Assembly: GCA_029856425.1 (NCBI GenBank)
Contig: JAHQWZ010000006.1
Location: forward strand, 1 to 20,162
Source of the DNA: Candidatus Thorarchaeota archaeon
GTDB lineage: Archaea; Asgardarchaeota; Thorarchaeia; Thorarchaeales; Thorarchaeaceae
Length of the DNA stretch: 20,162 nt
Direction: 5' to 3'
Below are positions 1-6,689 of this stretch, piece by piece. Positions within the stretch are counted from its first letter, which is position 1, and every line of letters starts with the position of its first letter. The notes under the pieces were generated by a model, which saw nothing but the letters and a program-made list of their open reading frames with translations, was not told where the DNA came from and made no database searches. The position numbers and the translations under genes were made by a program.

Positions 1-538
1 TTATTTCCCTAAGAGGCGCCACAGTTCCAGTCACGTTTGATGAGTGCACGACTGAAACCAGTCGTGTCTTGTTGTCAATAATCCGTTTCCAGTCCTCAAT
101 GTCGAATGTGCCATCTCTCTTTGCTTCGAGCACATCTACCTTCAGTCCATCTCGTCGAGCGCGCTCAACAAAGGGTAATGACCCACTATGATGTTCCAAT
201 GTTGTTGTCACAATCTTTCCATCATTTGGTATCTTTACAGACCCTGCAACGATGTTGAGTGACTCCGTTGCGTTCCGCGTCCAGATACACTCCTCGGGCT
301 CTGTTGCATTGAGAAATCTGGCAAACTTCTCTCTCGAAGCAGTATATGCATTCGAAGCCTCCTCACCGAACTTGTGTATGCTACGCCCTCCACAGGCAGG
401 ATACTGCTCGTAATATTCATTCATGGCATTCACAACTTGTTTGGGCTTGAGTGCCATGCATGCACTGTCTAAGTAGACAATAGGACGCCTGTTGATCTTG
501 CGGTTCAGAACTGGAAAATCATCTCTAACATCTAGCAT
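1..538 (-). CDS. Cysteine desulfurase, SufS/class V aminotransferase family (partial)
   Basis: This PLP-dependent enzyme would take sulfur from cysteine for Fe-S cluster assembly. Only the N-terminal 179 residues are in the window, and the frame stays open to the left edge. Reading from ATG at 538, it starts MLDVRDDFPVLNRKI and shows family landmarks: IVYLDSACMALKP (SufS proteins have YLDNAATSxKP), a G-G-R-S-I-H segment, the TRNATESLN cofactor loop, the TLEHHSGSLPF loop and HSSNVTGTVAPL. The PLP lysine and the persulfide cysteine lie beyond the edge, so activity cannot be judged. The Asn-Ala-Ala at the usual site is Ser-Ala-Cys here, a small departure from typical SufS. It sits 13 bases after the winged-helix gene and is probably co-transcribed with it. 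A related class V aminotransferase with another substrate is the main alternative. Confidence 0.85.
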   Translation of the reverse strand, partial: MLDVRDDFPVLNRKINRRPIVYLDSACMALKPKQVVNAMNEYYEQYPACGGRSIHKFGEEASNAYTASREKFARFLNATEPEECIWTRNATESLNIVAGSVKIPNDGKIVTTTLEHHSGSLPFVERARRDGLKVDVLEAKRDGTFDIEDWKRIIDNKTRLVSVVHSSNVTGTVAPLREI

Positions 539-551
539 AACATCAATCGTC

Positions 552-782
552 CTACACCAATTTCCAGCGATAGCCTCCCTTGCCGAGCTTCTTTGTAATT
601 AAGCCCTTGTCCACGAGTTGTCGAGCAGCAATAATGAATGTGTCCCCCCCAGCGCAGTCCTGACAGATATCGGACAGTTCCTCGTCGTGCGCGGCCTCTA
701 GAATCTCAGATGTCGTGAGTGGCTCTGTTGAGCCCTGCAGAATTCTGAGGACACATTCTGCATTTCGTGAGAGGTCTGACAT
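552..782 (-). CDS. Small winged-helix protein upstream of the cysteine desulfurase
   Basis: This is a 76-residue protein beginning MSDLSRNAECVLRILQ. The pattern of two helices, a recognition helix and a basic wing (TSEILEAAHDE, then FIIAARQLVDKGLITKK and GKGGYRWKLV) is that of a minimal winged helix-turn-helix. A longer frame opens at 848, but the TATA-like CTTAAA at 853-858 predicts transcription from about 830, which leaves the ATG at 782 as the likely start. A Cys-x-x-Cys (ICQDC) in the middle could hold a metal or Fe-S cluster, but that is conjecture. It precedes the cysteine desulfurase by 13 bases, so it could regulate that operon. It could also be a general small DNA-binding protein. 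I recognise no named family. Confidence 0.7.
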   Translation of the reverse strand: MSDLSRNAECVLRILQGSTEPLTTSEILEAAHDEELSDICQDCAGGDTFIIAARQLVDKGLITKKLGKGGYRWKLV

Positions 783-852
783 TGCGTTCAGCTGCGGGAC
801 AGCCGTGAATAAGAACGCTTTGCTTTCACCGCGATTTTGAGGCATCATAAGG

Positions 853-858
853 CTTAAA
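853..858 (-). promoter_or_regulatory. TATA-like box for the winged-helix/desulfurase operon
   Basis: On the minus strand TTTAAG lies about 75 bases upstream of the ATG at 782. Transcription would start near 830. It is a weak match to the archaeal consensus and supports the shorter start of the downstream gene. Confidence 0.4.
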
Positions 859-939
859 TGAATTCCAGTCAGGTGCAGCCCGCTCTACTTCTATTGGGCT
901 CTTTCCCTATTTTGTGGGACATAGGTAGAGGTGAATCAT

Positions 940-1194
940 ATGGGAAGAAGACGAAGGCAAAAAGTACGACGGCGTCCTCAAAAACGCATACCAGATGTAT
1001 ATCCATGTCCTGACTGTGGAAACACTTCAATCAAGATCGAGTTGTATCGCAACAATGGTTTTGCCAGTGTCAAGTGTGGTTCGTGTGGACTTGAAATGTC
1101 AATCGATGAGGTCAATCCCTTGACAGAGGCTGTTGACATCTATGGCGCATTCATCGACAAATTCTATGAGAGTAGAAAAGCCGAAATTGCTTAG
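940..1194 (+). CDS. Elf1-like zinc-ribbon protein (transcription elongation factor homologue)
   Basis: This 84-residue protein starts MGRRRRQKVRRRPQKRIPD, a strongly basic N-terminus, followed by a four-cysteine zinc ribbon: CPDCG, then about 20 residues, then CGSCG. The order of basic tail, zinc ribbon and acidic C-terminal helix (residues NPLTEAVDIYGAFIDKF) matches archaeal and eukaryotic Elf1, a chromatin/elongation-associated factor that binds RNA polymerase. A GTG nine bases earlier is in frame, but GAGGTGA at 928-934 is correctly spaced for the ATG at 940. It leads the plus-strand group of a microprotein, a small helical protein and the Lhr helicase. The function comes from family resemblance and has not been shown for this protein. 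Confidence 0.8.
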   Translation: MGRRRRQKVRRRPQKRIPDVYPCPDCGNTSIKIELYRNNGFASVKCGSCGLEMSIDEVNPLTEAVDIYGAFIDKFYESRKAEIA

Positions 1195-1218
1195 TACAAG
1201 GACCAATAATCAGCAATG

Positions 1219-1224
1219 GTTATA
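1219..1224 (+). promoter_or_regulatory. TATA box of the microprotein/Lhr transcription unit
   Basis: TTATAA lies 32 to 37 bases before the ATG at 1256, so transcription would start about 10 bases ahead of that codon. This supports the short membrane-protein frame over the longer overlapping frame that starts at 1216, which would begin inside the promoter. Confidence 0.6.
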
Positions 1225-1255
1225 AGCGGACTAAATCCGAGAACGTGGGATTCCT

Positions 1256-1369
1256 ATGAAGGCCATACTCATCGAGTCAATTATGTTCCTTATCCTTGTA
1301 GCGATGGGTATTATTGCCCTGATGATGATCCTAGCCTATTCCGTCTGGGGAGAAGAGGAAGACGAGTAG
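1256..1369 (+). CDS. 37-residue single-span membrane microprotein
   Basis: This frame begins MKAILIESIMF, runs through about 27 mostly hydrophobic residues (Ile, Leu, Met, Val, Ala, with one early Glu) and ends YSVWGEEEDE before TAG. It looks like one transmembrane helix with a short basic start and an acidic tail of five Glu/Asp, suggesting Nin-Cout or a tail-anchored arrangement. It has its own TATA box 35 bases upstream and a weak GTGGGA ribosome site at 1246-1251. The alternative frame at 1216-1398 encodes a low-complexity polar sequence with no recognisable fold and overlaps the promoter. No function can be assigned. The small helical protein and the helicase follow directly and are probably on the same transcript. 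Confidence 0.6.
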   Translation: MKAILIESIMFLILVAMGIIALMMILAYSVWGEEEDE

Positions 1370-1394
1370 GCCAGAGTAGTAGTGGAGACTACTC

Positions 1395-1631
1395 ATGATG
1401 AGTTCTGACGACCTGTTTCTTCGGGCTTTTGAGAACTCAGCAGGACATATGGCGAATCTAGACTCCGTTAGGTCCATAGTCGAAGGACTCATCGGTCATG
1501 GTCATTCTCTTGAGTACATTATTCAGAGCCTTGAGCGCGAAATGAAAGAGGCGGAGGTCACACTCCGAACAGATTTACGCATATTAATCAACGAAGCGCG
1601 ACATCTAGTGAGAAGGATGACCTCTGCATGA
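1395..1631 (+). CDS. Small helical protein translationally coupled to Lhr helicase
   Basis: This 78-residue protein (77 if the second of two adjacent ATGs is used) is rich in charged and leucine-containing helices, with long segments such as SVRSIVEGLIGHGHSLEYII and a C-terminal NEARHLVRRMTSA. GTGGAG at 1382-1387 is best spaced for the ATG at 1395. Its stop overlaps the start of the helicase (ATGA at 1628-1631), which implies translational coupling and possibly a physical partner. I do not recognise the family. There are no cysteines, signal peptide or membrane segments. It is probably a small lineage-specific accessory protein of the helicase, an inference from gene order alone. Confidence 0.7.
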   Translation: MMSSDDLFLRAFENSAGHMANLDSVRSIVEGLIGHGHSLEYIIQSLEREMKEAEVTLRTDLRILINEARHLVRRMTSA

Positions 1632-4471
1632 GTGCTTTCTCATACCTTAGTAGGAACATCATTGAGTTCCTAGCTACCCAAGGAATTACATCAGCCACTC
1701 CAATTCAAGAGAAGGCTATTCCAGTGATTATGAATGAGAAACAAAATGCACTTCTTCTCTCTCCTACTGGAAGCGGAAAGACTGAGGCTGCACTCTTGCC
1801 ACTGCTGAATCGGCTCCAAGAGATGAAGAGCCAACGAGAACTCTTCGGCTTCTATATACTCTATATCACTCCTCTGAGAGCACTAAACCGTGATGTATTC
1901 AAGAGGATTGAGGATATGTGCGGGCATCTTGGACTGACTGTATCTGTCCGTCATGGTGACACAACTCAATACGAACGCAGAAAGCAGGCTTTGAAGCCGC
2001 CGAACTTGTTGATAACAACACCAGAAACACTTCAAGCAATTCTTCCTGGAAAACGTCTGAGGTATCATCTGAGGACGGTCTTCGCGGTGGTTGTTGATGA
2101 GGTTCATGAGCTGGCTGACAGTAAGAGAGGTACTCAGCTTTGCCTTGGACTCGAGAGATTAGAGCATCTTGTAGATGCTCCGATTCAACGTGTGGGACTC
2201 TCAGCTACAGTAGGCAATACTGGAGAGGTCGCTCGTCTTCTTGGCGGGTCTAATCGAATTGTGAAAACGGTCTGGGCAGGGTATGATTCACGAAAGATGG
2301 CTCTGAGAGTAGAGATGCCAACTCCAAATCAACATCACAAGAGACTGGCAAGAAAGCTGCTATATCCGCCACACTCAACAGCTCGTCTTGACAGAATTGT
2401 CGATTTAGTCAGTAGACACGAATCAACTATAATCTTCACAAACACGCGTTCATTTGCTGAAACACTCGGAGCCAAGATGATGGCGATTAAGCCACCATAC
2501 GAGTTCGATGTGCATCATGGTTCTCTTTCAAAAGACGTAAGGATTTCAGCAGAGGGGAGACTGAAGAATGGTGTTTCCAAGGCAATCATTGCTACTTCTA
2601 GCCTCGAGCTTGGAATAGATATAGGTCAGGCGGACCTCGTTATCCAGTACAGCAGCCCACGTGAAGTTTCAAGGGCACTACAGCGTACTGGCCGTGCAGG
2701 CCATGGGATTGGGAGGACTGCAGAAGGAGTCATTCTGGCAACCGCGAATCTGGATGACGTTACCGAGTCAGGTGTGATCCTCAGACGCGCTCTTATGAAC
2801 AAGGTCGAGAGGGCAAAGATACCATTGATGCCATGGGATGTACTTTGCCATCAGATCTGTGGGTTTCTACTTGACATGCAGGAAATTGAGCATTCGGAAC
2901 TCTTGAGGGTTTTTTCGCGTGCTTTTCCTTATTATAGCCTGAAACCTGAGAACTTGAGCCGTGTTTTGGATTTTATGGTCGAAAAGAAGCTTGCTTCCTT
3001 GGAAAATGGCAAGGTCACCAAGAACAAAAGAACACGAGTATTCTACTATGAACATCTGAGCACCATTCCTGATGTGCGCAAAGTCAATGCATTGGATATT
3101 GTCACTCGTTCGAGTATTGGTGTGTTGGATGAGGACTATGTAACGCAGAGTGTTGAAACAGGGTCGGTCTTTGTAATTAGGGGTAGACCTTGGCAGGTCA
3201 TCAGCATCGAGGAAGAGGAGGTTCTGTGTGCTCCTGTGACCGATATTGATACAGAAACGCCCCGATGGATAGGGGAGATGATTCCGGTGCCATTCGAGGT
3301 GGCTGCAGAAGTTGCAAAGGTCTGGAATGCAATAGCAGAAAGAAATGAGAATGAAAGTAAGGAATTACTGAGAAGAGAGTACAAATTAAGTGATGAAGCC
3401 CAGAATCACGTTATTGAGAATGTAAAGAAAGCCTTGTCTGAGTTAGGACTCTTGGCATCAGAGGAATCGTTCATAATAGAGGATTTCCTTACTGGAATAG
3501 TTCTTCATGCACCCTTGGGTACAAAAACCAATGAAACACTTGGACTGGTCATCGCTGCGCTTCTGACTACACGTATGGGAGTAGACATTGCTGTCGAGAG
3601 AGATCCGTACCGTATCCTGTTCACCTCTAGTGTCAGAATTGAACCAGAACATGTAGCTGATGTTTTGAAAGACTATAACGGAGAGCAGGCCTCTACGATT
3701 CTCAGAAAGACCGTTAGGACTACTCAGAATTTCACCTCTCGATTCATACATGTTGGCAGAAGAATGGGTATCATCCGGCGTGATGCCAAGGTGAGGGAGA
3801 TACCAGTCAAGCGATTAATCAAGGCTTACGATGGTTCCCCGGTATTTGATGAAGCTATGAGGGAAGTCCTAGATGAGAAGCTTGATGAGAAACGCGTTAT
3901 AGACATCTTTGAAAAAGGCAGTTCAGGTAAATTGGAAATAAGCATCGTTAGAACAGAGCGTCCTTCTCACTTTGCACGACTTATAGTTGAGGAAAAGACA
4001 CGATTCGAGGTAATAGGCGAAATCAGTGACGAAGAGGAGATACTTGCCATGATGGAGGATCGGCTTCTTGCGAAGCGTTTCAGACTTGTGTGCATGGCAA
4101 AGGGTGATTGGGACTCAACACGGACCGTATCAACAATGGAGGATGTCGTCGAGTGTCCTGTCTGTGGGTCTAGAATGATTGCAGTATTGCCTCCAACGGA
4201 CAGGGAATTTACTAAGATTGTTGCAAAGCAGGTAGCTGGCAAACATCTTACGAAATCTGAAGAGAAAAAGTACAGAGCTGGAGGACTAATGGCAACCCTC
4301 GTGTCGGATTATGGAAAGAGGGCATTATTAGTGTTGGCAGGACGAGGCATTGGAGCCACTACTGCAGCAAGAATTCTGAAGCCAGGCCTCACAGATCGGC
4401 ATTCTCTCTTAAGGGAAATTGCTAAGGCAGAGAGGGAATATGCACGAACTCGTCCATTCTGGGGGGATTGA
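1628..4471 (+). CDS. lhr: Lhr-type superfamily 2 DNA/RNA helicase
   Basis: This 947-residue ATP-dependent helicase of the large-helicase-related (Lhr) group unwinds nucleic acid with 3'-5' polarity in characterised members and is linked to replication and repair. Visible motifs are Q-motif TPIQ (about 24), Walker A SPTGSGKTE (45-53), TPLRAL (81-86), DEVHEL (157-162), LSATVG (191-196), TNTRS (271-275), HHGSL (296-300), SLELGIDIG (325-333) and QRTGRAGHG (352-360). A winged-helix and Lhr-core-like region follows, and a CPVC zinc-knuckle-like pair sits near residues 843-846 in an extra C-terminal domain. The start overlaps the preceding gene by four bases, and the EngB-type GTPase begins one base after its stop. 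The long C-terminal domain is typical of archaeal Lhr. Whether this is the aLhr1 or aLhr2 type cannot be decided by eye. Confidence 0.93.
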   Translation: MSAFSYLSRNIIEFLATQGITSATPIQEKAIPVIMNEKQNALLLSPTGSGKTEAALLPLLNRLQEMKSQRELFGFYILYITPLRALNRDVFKRIEDMCGHLGLTVSVRHGDTTQYERRKQALKPPNLLITTPETLQAILPGKRLRYHLRTVFAVVVDEVHELADSKRGTQLCLGLERLEHLVDAPIQRVGLSATVGNTGEVARLLGGSNRIVKTVWAGYDSRKMALRVEMPTPNQHHKRLARKLLYPPHSTARLDRIVDLVSRHESTIIFTNTRSFAETLGAKMMAIKPPYEFDVHHGSLSKDVRISAEGRLKNGVSKAIIATSSLELGIDIGQADLVIQYSSPREVSRALQRTGRAGHGIGRTAEGVILATANLDDVTESGVILRRALMNKVERAKIPLMPWDVLCHQICGFLLDMQEIEHSELLRVFSRAFPYYSLKPENLSRVLDFMVEKKLASLENGKVTKNKRTRVFYYEHLSTIPDVRKVNALDIVTRSSIGVLDEDYVTQSVETGSVFVIRGRPWQVISIEEEEVLCAPVTDIDTETPRWIGEMIPVPFEVAAEVAKVWNAIAERNENESKELLRREYKLSDEAQNHVIENVKKALSELGLLASEESFIIEDFLTGIVLHAPLGTKTNETLGLVIAALLTTRMGVDIAVERDPYRILFTSSVRIEPEHVADVLKDYNGEQASTILRKTVRTTQNFTSRFIHVGRRMGIIRRDAKVREIPVKRLIKAYDGSPVFDEAMREVLDEKLDEKRVIDIFEKGSSGKLEISIVRTERPSHFARLIVEEKTRFEVIGEISDEEEILAMMEDRLLAKRFRLVCMAKGDWDSTRTVSTMEDVVECPVCGSRMIAVLPPTDREFTKIVAKQVAGKHLTKSEEKKYRAGGLMATLVSDYGKRALLVLAGRGIGATTAARILKPGLTDRHSLLREIAKAEREYARTRPFWGD

Positions 4472-4472
4472 A

Positions 4473-5063
4473 ATGAAAGCACCTCTTGTTGTCTTTGCCG
4501 GAAGGAGCAATGTTGGAAAGAGTAGTACGATTAGAGCACTGACAGGTAGAAAGGTAAGAGTAGGCAAGAAACCAGGAAGTACACGATGGGAGCTTATGAT
4601 TGACTTAGGTCCTGTGACACTGGTAGACATTCCGGGATTTGGACATATGTCAGGGGTCAGCAAGACCGGGATTGAAGAGATGAAGACCAAAATCGTGCAG
4701 AAGCTCGAGGGTTGGAGTGATTATCTTGCTCTCGTGGTCTTGATAGTTGATATCTCTCTTTTTAGAGAACTAGTAGAACGGTGGGAAAAACGTGGGGAGA
4801 TTCCCATCGATGTGGAATTCTATACATTTCTGTCGGAAATTGCTCCACATGTGATTGTTGCAGCCAATAAAATAGACAAGCTAAAGAAACGTCAACAATC
4901 TGTAGAACTTGAGTATCTGATTGCCAAACTTAGAGAAGCCCTTCCAGAAGTGAAACCAAATGTGATACCTATGTCAGCTCCCAAGAAACAAGGAGTTCCA
5001 GATCTCAAACACGCTGTGGAGGCAATTCTATTGCAGTCAGGACTGGAAACGCCTGATTGGTAG
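4473..5063 (+). CDS. engB: EngB-family GTP-binding protein
   Basis: This 196-residue TrmE-Era-EngA-EngB-type GTPase shows the complete motif set: G1 GRSNVGKSS (10-18), G2 KPGSTR (33-38), G3 DIPG (52-55), G4 NKID (132-135) and G5 SAPKK (168-172). GRSNVGKSS followed by PGSTR is diagnostic for EngB. In bacteria the family helps assemble the large ribosomal subunit; archaeal members probably act in ribosome biogenesis too, which is inference. The frame is open back to 4419 inside the helicase, but the ATG at 4473, after a G-rich GGGGGGAT ribosome site at 4461-4468, puts the P-loop at the usual distance from the N-terminus. It ends two bases from the convergent exported-protein gene, leaving no room for a dedicated terminator. 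Confidence 0.93.
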   Translation: MKAPLVVFAGRSNVGKSSTIRALTGRKVRVGKKPGSTRWELMIDLGPVTLVDIPGFGHMSGVSKTGIEEMKTKIVQKLEGWSDYLALVVLIVDISLFRELVERWEKRGEIPIDVEFYTFLSEIAPHVIVAANKIDKLKKRQQSVELEYLIAKLREALPEVKPNVIPMSAPKKQGVPDLKHAVEAILLQSGLETPDW

Positions 5064-5065
5064 TC

Positions 5066-6154
5066 CTATCTGGTTTTCTTCAGGATGTAGAACGACACTC
5101 CAACAACGAGTATTACTGATGAGATAATGAGCATTGGAATGATTGCACTAGGAGCCTCCACGAATTCTTCTGACAGCCAGTCCAGCATGTTCATGAACAG
5201 ACGTGAGTTATCCGCTGTATAGAACCACTGACTTTCTGAGCCATCGATGTCAAGTGTACGCCCAGAGAACATTATCGCGGAACCTGACATGACTATTCTG
5301 GTCTTGTTATACTCGAAAGATGACAACCAGGATGGGAAGGACCCGTTTATGGCAGAATATGAGAGAGGATTCTCTGCATATAGGGTCTGATTGAGATAGG
5401 TGTAGTTGCCCATATTCAGATCGTTAATTTTGTATTGTGCAAAAGAGGTTTCATAGCCCTTTGCGATTGAACTGACCAAAGAGAGCGGTTTCAATGTGGC
5501 TGTCATAAGAACAAGCTCATTGATATTCCTGAAAATGGGATGTGTTGCGTCCCAAGTGCTGGAATCCATGCCAATGACCCAAGGTGCAGTTTCATTCAAT
5601 GTCTGGTTAAGGTCAAACATTGCATCGCCTCTATATACATCATCATCCTCATCATATAGAACACTGAACCTTGGTCCAGTTATGTTCAATGAGTCAAGGA
5701 GTCTATTGATGGCAATTGTTTCTCCTAAGTCTTGAAATTGCGGATCGTTCCAATAAGACGAGTTCTGACCGATTGATGGATCACCTAATAGTAGTAGAGA
5801 ACTGCCATTATTCATCATCTCGTCTATGGCAGCTACTTCTGATGCTGTAAACTCATTACTCCGATCAGGACTCGCGATTATCAATACATCAACATCGCTT
5901 AGAGTATTATTGCGGATTGGATCTTCGTTAATCTTGACAAGATATCTTGTGGACGCATTCACCATATCGAGCATAAGTTTGAGCCCTTCGTCCTCGTCTG
6001 TGGGTGAGAACTGTGGTGAATGTTCTGCATCATAAAGAACGACAATTGGGTCTAGGTCAGCCTGTGCTTTAACTGTGACTTGGAAACAGGATAGAAGAAT
6101 CATTACTGCGATTATTACTGAAATTGTGGTTGATGCTCTTCTGAAACTTGGCAT
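5066..6154 (-). CDS. Exported, C-terminally anchored protein with GATase/IFT52-like domain
   Basis: This 362-residue protein has a signal peptide at about 1-31 (basic start, hydrophobic VIIAVMILLSCF, then VKAQA), a large ectodomain, and one transmembrane helix at about 336-357 ending in KKTR, so the bulk faces outside. The segment VDVLIIASPDRSNEFTASEV followed by a glycine-rich SSLLLLGDPS stretch (roughly 87-128) resembles the Rossmann-like GATase/DUF4350 fold shared with GldG and the IFT52 N-terminal domain. No catalytic Cys is seen in the ectodomain, so a binding role is more likely than amidotransferase activity. At least eleven N-x-S/T sequons occur (NAS, NNT, NGS, NSS, NIT, NQT, NET, NYT, NQT, NGS, NKT), consistent with heavy N-glycosylation. 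It is monocistronic with its own TATA-like box. The specific function is unknown. Confidence 0.8.
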   Translation of the reverse strand: MPSFRRASTTISVIIAVMILLSCFQVTVKAQADLDPIVVLYDAEHSPQFSPTDEDEGLKLMLDMVNASTRYLVKINEDPIRNNTLSDVDVLIIASPDRSNEFTASEVAAIDEMMNNGSSLLLLGDPSIGQNSSYWNDPQFQDLGETIAINRLLDSLNITGPRFSVLYDEDDDVYRGDAMFDLNQTLNETAPWVIGMDSSTWDATHPIFRNINELVLMTATLKPLSLVSSIAKGYETSFAQYKINDLNMGNYTYLNQTLYAENPLSYSAINGSFPSWLSSFEYNKTRIVMSGSAIMFSGRTLDIDGSESQWFYTADNSRLFMNMLDWLSEEFVEAPSAIIPMLIISSVILVVGVSFYILKKTR

Positions 6155-6203
6155 GACCGTATCCGACCTTTGGCTCAGTCAGCGTGGCAGACTCTGGGCA
6201 GTG

Positions 6204-6211
6204 TTAAAAAG
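6204..6211 (-). promoter_or_regulatory. TATA box of the exported-protein gene
   Basis: On the minus strand CTTTTTAACAC lies about 53 bases before the ATG at 6154, predicting a transcription start near 6181 and a leader of about 27 bases. Confidence 0.5.
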
Positions 6212-6244
6212 TTATCCTCAGTTCGATGGTTGTATCTTCAGGAC

Positions 6245-6631
6245 TTAATCAGTTCGTCGAAGCTCCGAACTCATTTTTCGTCTTTCAGCATCGGTTGATT
6301 CGATTGATTTGTACTGGTCACGAATCTCAGCAATTCGTTGAGCCAGAAGATGGTAACACATACTGATCTCTCGATCTATTACCACTGAATGATAGAAGCT
6401 TCGACACGTACAGAAGACTTGTGGAACGACAAGATACTCACGCCTTTGTCCGCGCACTATCCATTTTGAAGTTCCACTTGGCTGAAAGTTGTATTTGATT
6501 GCTCTGCCCTCCTCCACTGCTCTTAGAGCCCGAACGAACCTCTTGCCATACTTTTCACGGAAATACTCTATGTCACTCTGGGTCAGTTCTTGCTTGGAGA
6601 GACGTCTGACTTCGTTAGGTGGGAGGGACAT
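6245..6631 (-). CDS. SWIM zinc-finger protein, possible archaeal Sws1-like recombination factor
   Basis: This 128-residue protein contains a SWIM motif: EYLVVPQVFCTCRSFYHS (C74, C76), then about 15 residues, then MCYHLLAQRI (C92, H94). Small archaeal SWIM proteins are related to eukaryotic Sws1/Shu2, which work with Rad51/RadA paralogues in homologous recombination. That role is known for the family and inferred here. The N-terminal helical part (NEVRRLSKQELTQSDIEYF) and the charged C-terminus have no recognised domain. The ATG at 6631 lies 29.5 bases from the centre of a TATA box that also serves the divergent phosphoesterase gene, so the transcript should be leaderless. SWIM domains also occur in transposases and plant regulators, but the size and repair-related neighbours favour a recombination factor. 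Confidence 0.8.
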   Translation of the reverse strand: MSLPPNEVRRLSKQELTQSDIEYFREKYGKRFVRALRAVEEGRAIKYNFQPSGTSKWIVRGQRREYLVVPQVFCTCRSFYHSVVIDREISMCYHLLAQRIAEIRDQYKSIESTDAERRKMSSELRRTD

Positions 6632-6657
6632 GACAATCAGAAGTCTATAGGCTCAGG

Positions 6658-6663
6658 TTAAAA
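6658..6663. promoter_or_regulatory. Shared divergent TATA box (SWIM gene / phosphoesterase)
   Basis: TTAAAA on the plus strand reads TTTTAA on the minus strand. Its centre at 6660.5 is 29.5 bases from both ATGs (6631 minus, 6690 plus), the spacing expected for leaderless archaeal transcripts in each direction. Confidence 0.5.
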
Positions 6664-6689
6664 TGTTGTATTATTGATGTTTCAATGCA

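Noticed and set aside
877..900. AGCCC/GGGCT hairpin in the divergent spacer before the Elf1-like gene
   Set aside because: Five base pairs around a 14-base loop is weak and likely to occur by chance. No other regulatory signal goes with it.
1216..1398. 60-codon plus-strand frame before the small helical gene
   Set aside because: It begins inside the TATA region and encodes a polar sequence with no recognisable fold. The overlapping frame at 1256-1369 gives a coherent membrane helix with a correctly placed promoter.
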